This document shows positions 10,830-19,974 of a DNA stretch of 42,467 nt, in pieces. How positions within the stretch are numbered: the stretch's first letter is position 1; each line of letters opens with the position of its first letter. Position numbers and translations under genes: made by a program. Below the pieces are notes generated by a model that ran no database searches, had not been told where the DNA came from, and saw only the letters and a program-made list of their open reading frames with translations. The stretch is from Chara braunii. Its lineage: Eukaryota; Streptophyta; Charophyceae; Charales; Characeae. The stretch is from NCBI GenBank assembly GCA_003427395.1, contig BFEA01000183.1, positions 443,990 through 486,456 of the forward strand, in the 5' to 3' direction.

Positions 10830-11290
10830 ACTCCCGCATCTGGTCATTCCCCCACTAAAGGCTGCGCTGCCTCATTCATGGATGCCCCTCACTTGTTGAA
10901 TGTACAAAGTACAATTATGTGTGTGTAACAGTTCACCCCCACTTACTCTATTTGAATGCCACTTCATCCCCTCCTGTGCTTTATTTGAACATCGCTTTAC
11001 CCCCCCCACCACATGTTCTATTTGAACATGGTAAAGGGGGAAGTATAATAGGGAACTATCGTTGTTGTTGAAGCTGCTCCCGATGATGATAATGAAGCTG
11101 CTGCTATTGTTGTTGATGTCTGACCAATCTCTTGGTTGCTGCTACTGTCGAGAATCGTTGTCTAACCCTGGGGGCGAGGACTGGTCCGAAATTACCAACA
11201 GGACGACACGACCCAGGGGTGCCAACAACCAACTCCGTCAAACAAGTGATATGGGAGCAGAGACTTGAAAGACCCCATATCCTAGGCATA
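10830..11290. other. Unit-2-specific insert with short tandem motifs
   Basis: The phrase 'ctatttgaa(c/t)' recurs three times at about 10949-11030, each associated with runs of C. A purine run 'aaagggggaag' at 11033-11043 resembles a polypurine tract but is not followed by a TG LTR start. Leucine/serine-type triplet DNA follows at 11060-11120. No gene recognised. Confidence 0.5.
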
Positions 11291-11299
11291 GATAGACAT

Positions 11300-11735
11300 T
11301 CTACAAACCCCCCAATTCATATGAGTCCATTTTCCCACAAAAATGAGACATGGACTTTCTCGAGCTGTTCACTTAGAGCATTAGGCGGTGTCCGAAAACA
11401 GGCAAGTCGGAGCAAACAACGACGAAATCAGGCTCAATTTTAGAAGGGTCGTCAGTAGGGTATAGACAACGGGGTTGTGAAGTTACAAAGCCATCTAACA
11501 CCGTTTAGACCTGTCTGCAACCCCCCCAATTCATCTGAGTTCATTTTCCCACAAAAAACGAAAAATGTTCTTCCTCGAACTGTTCACTTAGAGCATCGGG
11601 CGGTGGCCGAAACAGGCAAGTTGAGGCCAGCGGCGACGAAATAAAACTCAATTTTAGGAAGGTCATCAATAGGGTAAAGACAAAGGGGTTGTAAAGTTAC
11701 AAATCCATCTAACGTCGTTTAGGTCTGCAAACACA
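11300..11735. repeat. About 225-bp tandem duplication of the 'ccgaaacaggc' block
   Basis: Two copies each begin 'ccccccaattcatmtgagt' (near 11309 and 11522) and run through 'ttttcccacaaaaa', 'tcga(g/a)ctgttcacttagagcat' and 'gttacaaa'. A single equivalent lies in unit 1 at 5085-5265. Confidence 0.85.
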
Positions 11736-11739
11736 AATC

Positions 11740-11934
11740 TGAGTTTTTCGGCTCTCCCTCCCCTCACAAAATCGACAAAATCGGAATCGGAAATTTGATA
11801 AATTAGAGTTTTTCGTGATTTGAGTTTCTCGCAAGTCTGAGTGTTTGTTGCAAGTCTGAATTTCGTAAGTTTTGAGTTTTCTGATGATTCGGACGATGAG
11901 CAAGTAGGATGACACAGGAAGCTTACGACCATCT
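11740..11934. other. Spacer homologous to 5270-5509 of unit 1
   Basis: This spacer carries 'ggctctccctccc', 'atcggaatcggaaatttgataaat' in two parts and 'cttttgagttttctgatgat'-like text as in unit 1, without the 15-bp array. No gene. Confidence 0.6.
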
Positions 11935-12640
11935 TCACTCCTTTCCCATCTCCACCTTATTCAACCATCCGCCATAGCCAGACACCTTCACACCTTCCTC
12001 CACCACCTCCTTCACCCATCCACCATAGCAAAGCACCTTTACACCTTCTTCCTCCTCCACCTCCTTCACCCATCCACCATAGTTAAGTACCATCACACCC
12101 ATCCACCATAGCCAAGCACCTTCACACCTTCCAGCTCCTCCATCTTCATCACCCACCCACCATAACCAAGTGTCTTCACACCCTCTTCTTCCTCCACCTT
12201 CTTTACCCATCCATTATAGCCAAGCTCCTTCACATCCTCCTCCACCACCTCCTTCACCCATTCACCATAGCCAAACACCTTCACACCTTCCTCCTCCTTC
12301 ACCTCCACCCATCCACCATAGTCAAGTACCTTCACACCTTCTTCACCCGCCACCTCTATAAACCATCCACCATAGCCAAGCATCTTTACACGTTCCTCCT
12401 CCTCCACCTCCATCACCCATCCACCATAACCAAGTACCTTCATGCCTTCCTCCTCCTCCACCTCCATCACCCATCCACCATAGCCAAGCACCTTCACACC
12501 TTCCTCCTTCTCCACCTCCATCACCCATCCACCATAGTCAAGCACCTCCACAACTTTCTCCTCCTCCACCTCCATCACCCATCCACCATAGCCAAGTCTC
12601 TTCACGCCTTCTTCCTCCTCCACCACCATGGCCAACCAGC
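11935..12640 (-). repeat. 54-bp minisatellite, unit 2, open on the minus strand
   Basis: About 13 monomers. On the minus strand a 180-codon open frame spans 12635-12093 and reads as an 18-residue repeat of the form VLGYGGWVMEVEEEEGVK with substitutions. Unit length is a multiple of three, so openness is expected if monomers lack stops, and the proline-rich plus-strand frames are shadows of the same array. There is no upstream coding exon, no homologous protein that I recognise, and the unit 1 array is frame-broken. I therefore annotate a minisatellite and leave translation as unlikely. Confidence 0.8.
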
Positions 12641-12739
12641 CCCATGTTCAAGGGAATTTGAGAACGCAACACATAGGAGGGATCTTAGGTAGGAGGGTAG
12701 GGCGAGTAGAAGTCAAGCTTTGATTAGTCGTAGGGGGTC

Positions 12740-12767
12740 TTTTTTTTTTTTTTTTTTTTTTTTTTCT

Positions 12768-12836
<69 letters not shown>

Positions 12837-12855
12837 TTGGTCGTCAAAACCTATC

Positions 12856-12906
<51 letters not shown>

Positions 12907-12918
12907 TTTTTTTTTTTT
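12740..12918. repeat. T26 plus two long CT microsatellites and T21
   Basis: T run 12740-12765, (CT)n 12774-12832, a 26-bp interruption carrying 'ccttggtcgtcaaaacct', (CT)n 12860-12897 and T run to 12918. The interruption is nearly the same as the sequence after the second run ('ccttggtcgccaaaacct'), so the tract was partly duplicated. Confidence 0.9.
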
Positions 12919-13024
12919 CCTTCCTTGGTCGCCAAAACCTATCTTCCTTTCCCATACCCCAAGGTCAATCTCTTCCTTTTCTTCCTCCCCCTTTTGGGAT
13001 GCAACTAACCCTTCCCCACTCACT

Positions 13025-14216
13025 TGTTACATTGGCAGGAGACGAACGGTGAAAGAATTATGATATCATTGGGTGGAAAGAGAGGGCAAGAGAAGGGCAA
13101 GAGAAGGGCAATCAGTCCCTTGTGCCACCAAAAAGAAAAGAAGGAAAGTGTTGTAAACGCAAAAGTGTTTGAGGACTTAAAGGTTGAGAAGTCCAAAGAA
13201 GGATTAGAGACAATTGCTGAGTGAAAGCAAGTTCAGTTGATTCAACCAACACCTCGACTTCATGACTAAGAGAAGAGGAGGGTTTGGATGATGGAAGGAA
13301 ATGAGAAGGAAGAAACCTAAGGACAAAGAAAATTAGGCATGCGGGGAGGATGGTGTGTTGACCGCAGATGGGGGTTGTGCTTGTCTGCGTTGTACTGACT
13401 GTGCAGGTGAGTAGCCTTAAAAAATGTGTTGAGCTAGAATGTGCTCGGAGAGGCCGGGCGACAAAATAAAGGAAGGGGGAACAAAAACCAAATGGGTTGT
13501 GGACGTAACCCTCTCCTACGCATGAGTCATTTTATGCATACGGTCCCAATCGTGAAAGAAAAAGGTGGTCTGTATGGTTAAGGTCTGCAAAAGTGTCGGA
13601 TGGTCGGGGAGGCCGCCTAGTTAGATGAGAATGTGGGGTGAGAACCCCGAAAAGACTAAAGGGTGCATAGGGAAGTGACTAAACATGATGCATGATATAT
13701 GAGATAGAGAAGGCTAATGCGTAGATTAGCCATGAGGATAAGTGGTGTTTCCCACCTTGATGAAACCATAAGATCGTTGCGTTTAGTGAATGGATGTGTG
13801 GCCCAAGAAGGACGCATAGCCTACGGATTAAAGAAGAAAGAGTTCTCAAAAGACCCCTGGACTGCTTGTATATTGGAAGAAGCAATTGCAGGAAAACATG
13901 ACAAAGCATAAAAGAAAAAATGCTTGCGAGAAAATAAGTAAAACTACTCACCCAGCGAGAAAGTTGAGCAACATCTATTTACCTAGCGAGAAAGTTGAGC
14001 AACATCTACTCACCTAGCGAGAAAGTTGAGCAACATCTTCAATGTCAAAACTCTCTCGCTTTTTGGCCCACCCTCATCCATCTCAAAGCACTAGGTGCGG
14101 GTGACCTTGTGACGAATGGCTCCGCGCCTAGAGCATGAGTGTGGGTGGACCCGAGCCAACTGGGACCTGCAAAAGGGTCGATTGAAGCTCGAATTCTAAC
14201 AGGGTGGGGCCCTACA
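13025..14216. mobile_element. TG...CA element, copy 2
   Basis: TGTTACATTGGCAGG at the left edge and ...GGGGCCCTACA at the right edge. Colinear with 6458-7576 and inverted relative to 25992-27049. It is longer because of the three-copy 32-bp repeat. No coding frame conserved. Confidence 0.6.
13947..14039. repeat. 32-bp tandem repeat, three copies
   Basis: The unit 'ctagcgagaaagttgagcaa' plus 'catctacycac' occurs three times, against a single copy at about 7371-7402 in unit 1. Confidence 0.9.
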
Positions 14217-14302
14217 TCGGGCTCATGCCTCTCGACTTTGCTGGAAATGAGAAGATTGTCTACGGGACGAACACACATACGCAGGTGTCATATACACACG
14301 TA

Positions 14303-14305
<3 letters not shown>

Positions 14306-14352
<47 letters not shown>
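14306..14352. repeat. GA microsatellite
   Basis: (GA)n tract, counterpart of 7659-7723. Confidence 0.95.
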
Positions 14353-14354
<2 letters not shown>

Positions 14355-15050
14355 TATCTGCGTTGTGATAGATGCACTGATTCCTTAATCTGGATTTTTT
14401 TTTATTTTTTTTTTTTGAAACATAAGCTCTTATTTTTGGCAGCAACAGTCCGGTTTCTTTTCGACTAGCAAGTCAGAAAATACATGCTTACCATCCCTCA
14501 CCCCTGCCTGAGATATCCTCACACGCAAATAATGAACTGTGATGCCCTGCAATCTAGTGAAGTAAGCACCCTGGTTGCTGTCGTCAGTGCCACAATGCTC
14601 TGGACTCCCAGGATACCTCGGGGTGTTAAACCACCAGTACTTCGAAAAGGGAGATTGAGCCTCTCCTGAAAAATGGGAGGCCATGAATTGTCGATTGATT
14701 TTATGGACAGTCCATGAGCTCCAAATTTTTAGGAAAGGTTCAATCTACTTTTTCGGATGTACTGGTGCTTTAAGGATTTAGGTCAGCGGGAGTTTCTTTT
14801 ATTATGGATCAGCCATTGGCGAAACTCTCCCCCGCCGGCCATACGACCGGGCCCGGATAGCTATCAAGCAGCCACAGAGGTGATTGGTCTGCTCCTAGTG
14901 TATAACTCCATTCGCCCCCTGTTAGCCGATGCCCCAAAGTATGTGGGATGTTTCTTAGAACCCTGGAGTACTGTAGCATTTGTCAGTCGAAGGTTATACT
15001 TGCTTATGTAGGCGCACCCCGCTCGCTTCCAAAGGGGTTCCTTGTAGGAT

Positions 15051-15160
15051 CTGTGTATGACCCACCTCCCAGTAGACTTGTGTCCTTATGCATCTACGCC
15101 CTCAACCTTTATTTGTGTATGACTCACCTCCAGTTAGACCTGTGTCCATATGCATCTAAG
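15051..15160. repeat. 64-bp tandem duplication specific to unit 2
   Basis: The phrase 'tgtgtatgacycacctccmg' followed by 'tagacytgtgtcc' and 'tatgcatcta' occurs twice, while unit 1 has one copy at about 8497-8541. Confidence 0.85.
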
Positions 15161-15229
15161 TCGACTGCCTTTTACTCTCCCCAATTTTTTGTTCCTCAGA
15201 CTCTCCGTTTTGAATTTGTCCAAAAGTTG

Positions 15230-15950
15230 CTGCCTTTTCTCTGATTCTTGTGTCAGATGCTTTTGCAGTCTGCACCCGAGATAGTACTCAGTATCCAAAA
15301 GTCGCCTCGTATCCTCCCATGCTTTCCCAGATGACACATCCTAATGGTCCAGGATTCCTTTGCATCTCCTTTTCGACACCACCCAGAGTGTGAGCGACCT
15401 GAGTCGACCAAACAACTTGTATGTCCATTTATGTATACCCGGGTTGGTTACCAGTATCCCATGGTTTCTTCTTTTTTTTTCTCTGCTCCCGTCGGCACTC
15501 CTCAACGGGTCTGTGCAATATGCAATTCTCACTTTTTTTTTCAATTTTGTTGTGTCTTCGTCTGTATGGTGTGTGTGGTGTGTGTCGAGTAGGAAAATAC
15601 AGCCTTGCAAGGGTGGGGTGGATATCATAGCCGGTATGGTTCCACTTTTTTTGAACACTTGGCTGTTGAGGCCGAGGTCACCGGTTCAAATTTGTGCTTG
15701 CAGGGAGGAGGGTCTTTGGCTCAAAGGTATGAACCTATAAACTTCTATGTCTGCCTCGACCTATATTTTTTTTTTTGGTTTTGCAACACGTTTCCACTAG
15801 GGTGCTGATGGATTGTGTGCAAACAAGGAACCTAGATTTGCAGCTTGTGATATCTACATGGTTGGTAACTTGCTTACTATTGTAATCACCATGCTGCACT
15901 CCGTGAGCGAATTAGCAAATCATAATTCCATATTTATAATTTTTTAGGAG
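15230..15950. other. Gene-free flank right of the segmental repeat
   Basis: T-rich runs at about 15472-15480, 15532-15541 and 15767-15776, with short overlapping frames on both strands and no recognisable product. It contains the possible SINE box pair below. Confidence 0.5.
15660..15691 (+). repeat. Possible tRNA-derived SINE: A-box-like and B-box-like motifs
   Basis: TGGCTGTTGAGG (15660-15671) resembles a Pol III A box, and GGTTCAAAT (15683-15691) a B box, at tRNA-like spacing. No full cloverleaf can be drawn. The motifs are short, so this may be chance. Confidence 0.3.
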
Positions 15951-16146
15951 GTGAAAAAATAAATGTTAATGTGTGGAGACCTGATACCTACAAACCTGTA
16001 AAGAAGACACAGGAAAGGGAAATAAGAAACACAAGAAAAATAAAGGGAAGCATAAATTGTAGTAATATTGGGAGGGCAAAGAAGACAAGTGTAAGGAGAC
16101 AGTGTGAAAAAACGGTAATGGTTGTTGTAGTATATGGTAGTAATTG

Positions 16147-16640
16147 GTAGCAAAGAAGAAGGAAGCAAGAGAAGCGCAAAGGAGAGGAAAACCATGAACA
16201 TGGCCGTGGGCATGAGAGTGTGCTCAAATGGGTCAGGTCTCTTACTTTTTCCAAGTTTTTTGTCATTGGTTACTTGCCACTTTTGGTATCCCTTCTCTCC
16301 AAAAATAGCTTACTTTGTTAGAGGAGGAAACAAGAGAAGGACAAAAGTCCATCGGGAAACCCGTTAGAATTGAAACCATACCGAGAAGATTAGCATGAAC
16401 CCCTGGATGACACACACAAATTGGAAAATAATAAAAAATCTTATTTTTTTTTTCAAAAAGAAGAGAGGGACAAAGAAGAGAAGGATAAAGGAGAGGAAAA
16501 TGGCTAATATGACCATGAAGGTGCGGTCTCATGGGTCGGGCTTCTTACTTTTTCTAATTTTATTTATTTTTTAACTGGGTGGGCGCTTGCTGCTTTTGGT
16601 ATCCTTTCTCTCCTAGTCACCAAAAATAGTTCGTACCTGC
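16147..16640. repeat. Direct repeat, about 185 bp, offset about 305 bp
   Basis: 'aaggagaggaaaa' leads into 'catga', 'gtgcggtctcatgggtcgggc' or its diverged form, 'cttcttactttttc' and 'cttttggtatccyttctctcc' in both 16147-16320 and 16452-16640. The intervening DNA is A-rich. No gene: the open frames reflect the repeat. Confidence 0.75.
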
Positions 16641-17170
16641 TATAGATTACTGCTTCTGGGTTGCGAATTCCAATCAGAAGGCATGGACAAAGAAGTAGAT
16701 TAAGGACAACGTACCATGGTTCGTCAAGTGCAAACGCTCAAATATTCTCTCGGCAACCCAAACACAGACCAACTTTTTGAGCCATTCCCTCGTAGTCTGC
16801 TCGAGTAGTGAGTACTTAGAACCGTGTGAAGTTTGCCTCTCTTGTCCGTCCACTTACCTCCTCCTCTTCCCTTTTCCCCTTCTCTCTCGTTTCGTGTGAA
16901 ACTTCTCCTCCCTCCCTCTGCTCGTGTGTAACACAACTAGATGCATACGAATGAGCCTCATTAAGATATCAAGGTGATCTGACACCTCGCGTCTAGCACC
17001 CGTGGACGAGTTGGTCAGCGTCTGCAACCACACTGATCTCCTAAAACCCTCGGTGGCGGACTATCCGTAGCGGGGAAGGAATTGTCCTCGCTCTTCCGAA
17101 TGAAGGTGCATTGTGACTGAAAACCGTCCGGTCCTCCACCGCATGTGTAGTAGAGTCTCTCGGCACTCTT
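16641..17170. other. Unremarkable spacer
   Basis: A pyrimidine-rich patch lies at 16840-16925. Nothing else is recognised until the hAT remnant. Confidence 0.5.
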
Positions 17171-17329
17171 ATCTACACCAACTGACAAATCCTCAACGTC
17201 GTCCGTGTCCGACTGCTGCTCCGATGCCTGCGCCGGCTGTGCTGGCCGTGGAGGCGTATAGTCGAAAGGATGCAGTGTCTTGGCTCTGGCACTGAAAACC
17301 TCACCAACTCCCGCCGGACGACAAGAACC

Positions 17330-17999
17330 CTATTGTTGGAATCGACGAAGTTGTGCACCGATCTCGTATGCAGGCACTGCCGACTGAGGTCGGGCTCCCC
17401 ACTCCTCTGGCTCAGGCTCCTCCTCCTCGTCCTCGTCGTCAACCACGACGTGTGTATACTCCTCAGGGTGCGCCTCAGCCAGGGTCGCCATGTGGCCCCA
17501 CGGAAGAACGTACCCCCCACTCCGCTCGCTACATCCAAGTAGTTTGAGGTTGGTAGCAATCTCAATTAACTGCACGGCCTTCCTGAACTTGAGTTTGTTG
17601 CGCTTGGCCATGTGGATGCGCTCATGCTCTGCCCAATTCCTCTCAGCAGGAGAGGCGGACGTCCACATGTGCATCATACGGCCAGCGATCTCCTGCGTCG
17701 TGCTCCACCCACCATGACGCGCACCTGCTCGTCTCCTTGTCCCCTACACAGGCCTCCGCGTTGGCATCCCTCGTCACCCTGTCTGTTGTGTAGCCGAGCC
17801 TGGCGTGGAAGGATTGCATCTGCTCACGCACTCGCAAGTATGTATCCCCCGCCGGATCACTGTCTGTCTGCACTAACAGAAACGAGTCGCACTCGATAAC
17901 GACCTCGAGGTCCGCTGTTGTCCTGCGGACGGACTCGTAATAACGGAGAGACGGCTTGCGGGGGTTGAGCAGGTGCGCCGCGGGCGAACATGTTCGCAT
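17330..17999 (-). pseudogene. hAT transposase, C-terminal remnant with frameshift
   Basis: Two overlapping minus-strand frames (17999-17643 and 17677-17330) together read as the C-terminal third of a hAT-family transposase. The first carries AAHLLNPRK near its start, the conserved 'A..LNP' word that opens the C-terminal region, then a long helical stretch and a Trp pair (ASWW). The second carries SPAERNW followed by IHMAKRNKL and a NLKLL helix, matching the hAT dimerisation consensus (Ser/Ala-x-x-ERNW ... IH..KRN.L). The two parts are out of frame, with the shift at about 17643-17677. An acidic Glu/Asp tail follows. The N-terminal BED finger, the catalytic Asp residues and the insertion domain are absent, as are terminal inverted repeats I could confirm. 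GC content is higher than in the flanks. Family knowledge: these enzymes cut and paste DNA transposons in the nucleus. This copy is dead. Confidence 0.85.
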
Positions 18000-18295
18000 G
18001 TGCCTCCGAAAGCAAACACGGTGCTACGTAAGTACAAACGAAAACTACTCTTGTAGAGTATTCGTGCATATTGTACAAATAGTTGGAACCACTAATAGAA
18101 CACAGAATGAGATTTGGTTCTAGGATCTAGGACCTTTGTACTTGACTAACTCTTGCGAGCCTCCAGGCACAAAGTGCAGCAATCTCGACATCTCCGTCGA
18201 ATTCCTGGACATGAAATGGTGGGATAAACTGCTTCAAAACGTATCCTATTTAGGATCTCAAAATCATTTAGTCAATATCATTATACTTTGTTTAA
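18000..18295. other. Short spacer between hAT remnant and NUMT
   Basis: The motif GCGAACATGTTCGC, a 14-bp palindrome, lies just left of this interval (17983-17996). The minus strand 18130-18250 shows weak resemblance to later atp1 sequence ('gagattgctgcactttg' against the usual Glu-Val-Ala-Ala-Phe codons), so the NUMT may extend further, but the frame is not continuous. Confidence 0.4.
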
Positions 18296-18536
18296 ACGAT
18301 AAAATAGTTATGTTTCCAAACAAATTTGTTCGTCCATAATGGAGATTACCTTGGTCGGAATATAAGCAGATACATCTCCAGCTTGTGTTTCGATAACAGG
18401 TAAAGCAGTCAGACTATCTGCACCAGCTTGGTCTGGCATTTTGGCAGCTCTTTCTAATAAACGAGAATGTAGATAAAACACATCTCCTAGCTTCTCGACC
18501 TGGTGGTCGACATAACAATAATGACATCTGCCGATA
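18296..18536 (-). pseudogene. atp1: NUMT: nuclear fragment of mitochondrial atp1 (ATP synthase F1 alpha)
   Basis: The minus strand from 18536 reads YRQMSLLL then PPGREA, breaks frame near 18488, and resumes [36 protein letters not shown] and QICLET before a stop codon at 18310-18308, after which LFYR can still be read. This is the nucleotide-binding core of the alpha subunit of mitochondrial F1-ATPase. 'QICLET-x-LFYR' and 'LPVIETQAG' match the mitochondrial rather than the plastid protein, which normally has 'LPIVETQAG' and 'QIFLS'. Only about 80 of roughly 510 residues are present. The frame break replaces a few bases between GREA and GDVF, and one Glu codon position is now TAA. An upstream frame at 18136-18339 plus is its shadow. 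It is inactive and was probably transferred as organelle DNA. Bacterial contamination is unlikely given the decay and the repeat context. Confidence 0.9.
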
Positions 18537-18666
18537 TGTCATTGATTGTTTGCTCACAATCAATTGTTTTTCAAATCTTTGATAGCTACTTTACCAAAAT
18601 GGATTAACAAATATAAAATATCAAAAATAAAAATTTATATATATACCAACCCAAATATGTTTTTTG

Positions 18667-18717
<51 letters not shown>

Positions 18718-18959
18718 AAATCATACAAACACAAGCTTTCGAGTTTTAATCGATATTTGTGGAGTTTATCGTTTTCGAAAAGATAAATTTGAAGTTGTGT
18801 ATAACTTACTGAGTATTCAGTATCCATTAACAAAGTCATAGTTTTGTCCTCTGTTTGATATGAAGTAAAAAAAAAAAAGGTAATAAAGTATGCAATGTGG
18901 TATCATGCTCAAATTTGTAGTCAATCACGAGTTAAGAATAAAAAACCAAAAAATATACA
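18537..18959. other. AT-rich spacer
   Basis: AT-rich DNA with the (AT)n tract below. No gene. Confidence 0.6.
18668..18714. repeat. AT microsatellite, about 47 bp
   Basis: Perfect (TA)n between 'ttgaaa' and 'tttaaa'. Confidence 0.95.
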
Positions 18960-18962
18960 AGG

Positions 18963-19072
18963 TTGCCGGCGTTCGGGACGGGCCGAACGCCCGAACATTC
19001 CGCACCCCCTCTCGACGCGTTCGGCCGCTCAGTCGAGCGCAGACCCAAAAAAAAAAAAAAAAAAAAAAAAAT
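18963..19072. repeat. GC-rich GTTCG palindrome cluster with A26 tail
   Basis: The sequence contains GGCGTTCGG / CCGAACGCC arms (18968-18976 and 18983-18991, 6-bp loop) plus further GTTCGG and CGAAC words to 19040, followed by 26 A (about 19047-19072). It is a GC-rich island in very AT-rich DNA. A retroposed short element with poly-A tail or the end of a DNA transposon are both possible. Confidence 0.5.
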
Positions 19073-19586
19073 TGAAAAAATATATGTTATGCATAAGAAT
19101 AAACTAAACAACATTTGCATTTTTAAATTACAAAAAATAAAACGAGAACGAAATTATTGACCAGGCGAGAATGTTTCTGACACCGCCATCTTTGGCGATT
19201 TTTAATTTTTGTTTGGTTATGACAAATGCCATGAAAATTTATATATGTGTATATTATATAATAGAGAATCTACGAATAAAGTTTGAAAACATAGTATTTT
19301 TTTTTCATGCCCCGAAATAAAGGAAAAACAAAAAGTGAAAAGAAAAAAAAAACAAATTAGTGAGTGGGCAAGTACATTTTGACACCACCATCTTTGAGGA
19401 TTTTTTTTTTTTTTTTTTTGATGGACAAAGTGGCTTCAAAATTAAGAGGGAGATACCTGACATCATAAATAACTCAAAAAAAAAAAAAAATGAAAAAAAT
19501 AATAATATTTAGGTGTTACTTTTTTTTTTTGCGGGGTCCGAACTATAAGGTTTGCCCGAACATATTCACGAGTTGTTCCTACGAAC
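19073..19586. other. AT-rich spacer with homopolymer A and T runs
   Basis: Several T and A runs of 10-18. 'ttgacaccaccatctttg.ggattttt' near 19378 repeats 'ctgacaccgccatctttggcgattttt' near 19178, a diverged 200-bp-offset pair. No gene. Confidence 0.6.
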
Positions 19587-19640
19587 GTGCGAACAAGTTC
19601 GCGTGAACGTGGAGGGTTGCGAACACGTTCACCGTGCTAT
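19540..19640. repeat. Cluster of GAAC/GTTC inverted motifs
   Basis: Between 19540 and 19640 the words cgaac, gaacgtg, gcgaac, gttcgc, gtgaacg and cacgttc recur on both strands, echoing the motif cluster at 18963-19040 and the palindrome at 17983-17996. They may be subterminal repeats of a hAT-type element surrounding the transposase remnant; I could not define exact ends. Confidence 0.35.
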
Positions 19641-19943
19641 GCAGGTTTGTACCATAATTGGCATTGGTTGAAAAGACCTAGGCAAGCTAGTTATGTAGAT
19701 TGTGATAGGAAGTCCCTATTATATAACAATTACTGGTTGAAAAGTATGTTTTTAGGAGCTACCACAACTTCAGCCAGGATCACGAGAGCTGTTAGGCCAG
19801 GTGTTGGTTCATTCATGCAAGAAGCCAGCGTAAAAAAGTATGTGAGCTTTCAGAAGCAAGGAACAAAGGCAAGACCATAACCAACAGAAGATGTCTGAAT
19901 GGTGGATCGGCAAACATAAAAGCTCATTAACGGCAGCAAACAG

Positions 19944-19974
<31 letters not shown>

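Larger units (their letters stand above)
8612..15229. mobile_element. Segmental tandem repeat, unit 2
   Basis: This is the right-hand copy of 3552-8611, about 1.5 kb longer. The extra length comes from internal amplification: six rather than about 1.4 copies of the 157-176-bp repeat, an added stretch at 10830-11290, two rather than one 'ccgaaacaggc' blocks, long CT tracts, three rather than one copies of a 32-bp repeat (13947-14039), and a duplicated 64-bp segment (15051-15160). Homology ends at 'aaaagttgc' near 15229, so no third LTR-like block follows. Confidence 0.6.

Noticed and set aside
11029-11043. Purine run ggtaaagggggaagt as a polypurine tract
   Set aside because: Followed by TATAATAGGG and not TG; no LTR homologous to others starts there.
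12720-13052. Ser/Leu/Phe-rich and Arg/Glu-rich frames over CT and GA tracts here and at 7498-7934, 14139-14468, 27051-27372
   Set aside because: These are direct translations of microsatellites.
18296-18536. Plastid atpA fragment (NUPT)
   Set aside because: Diagnostic residues ([19 protein letters not shown]) are of the mitochondrial alpha subunit.
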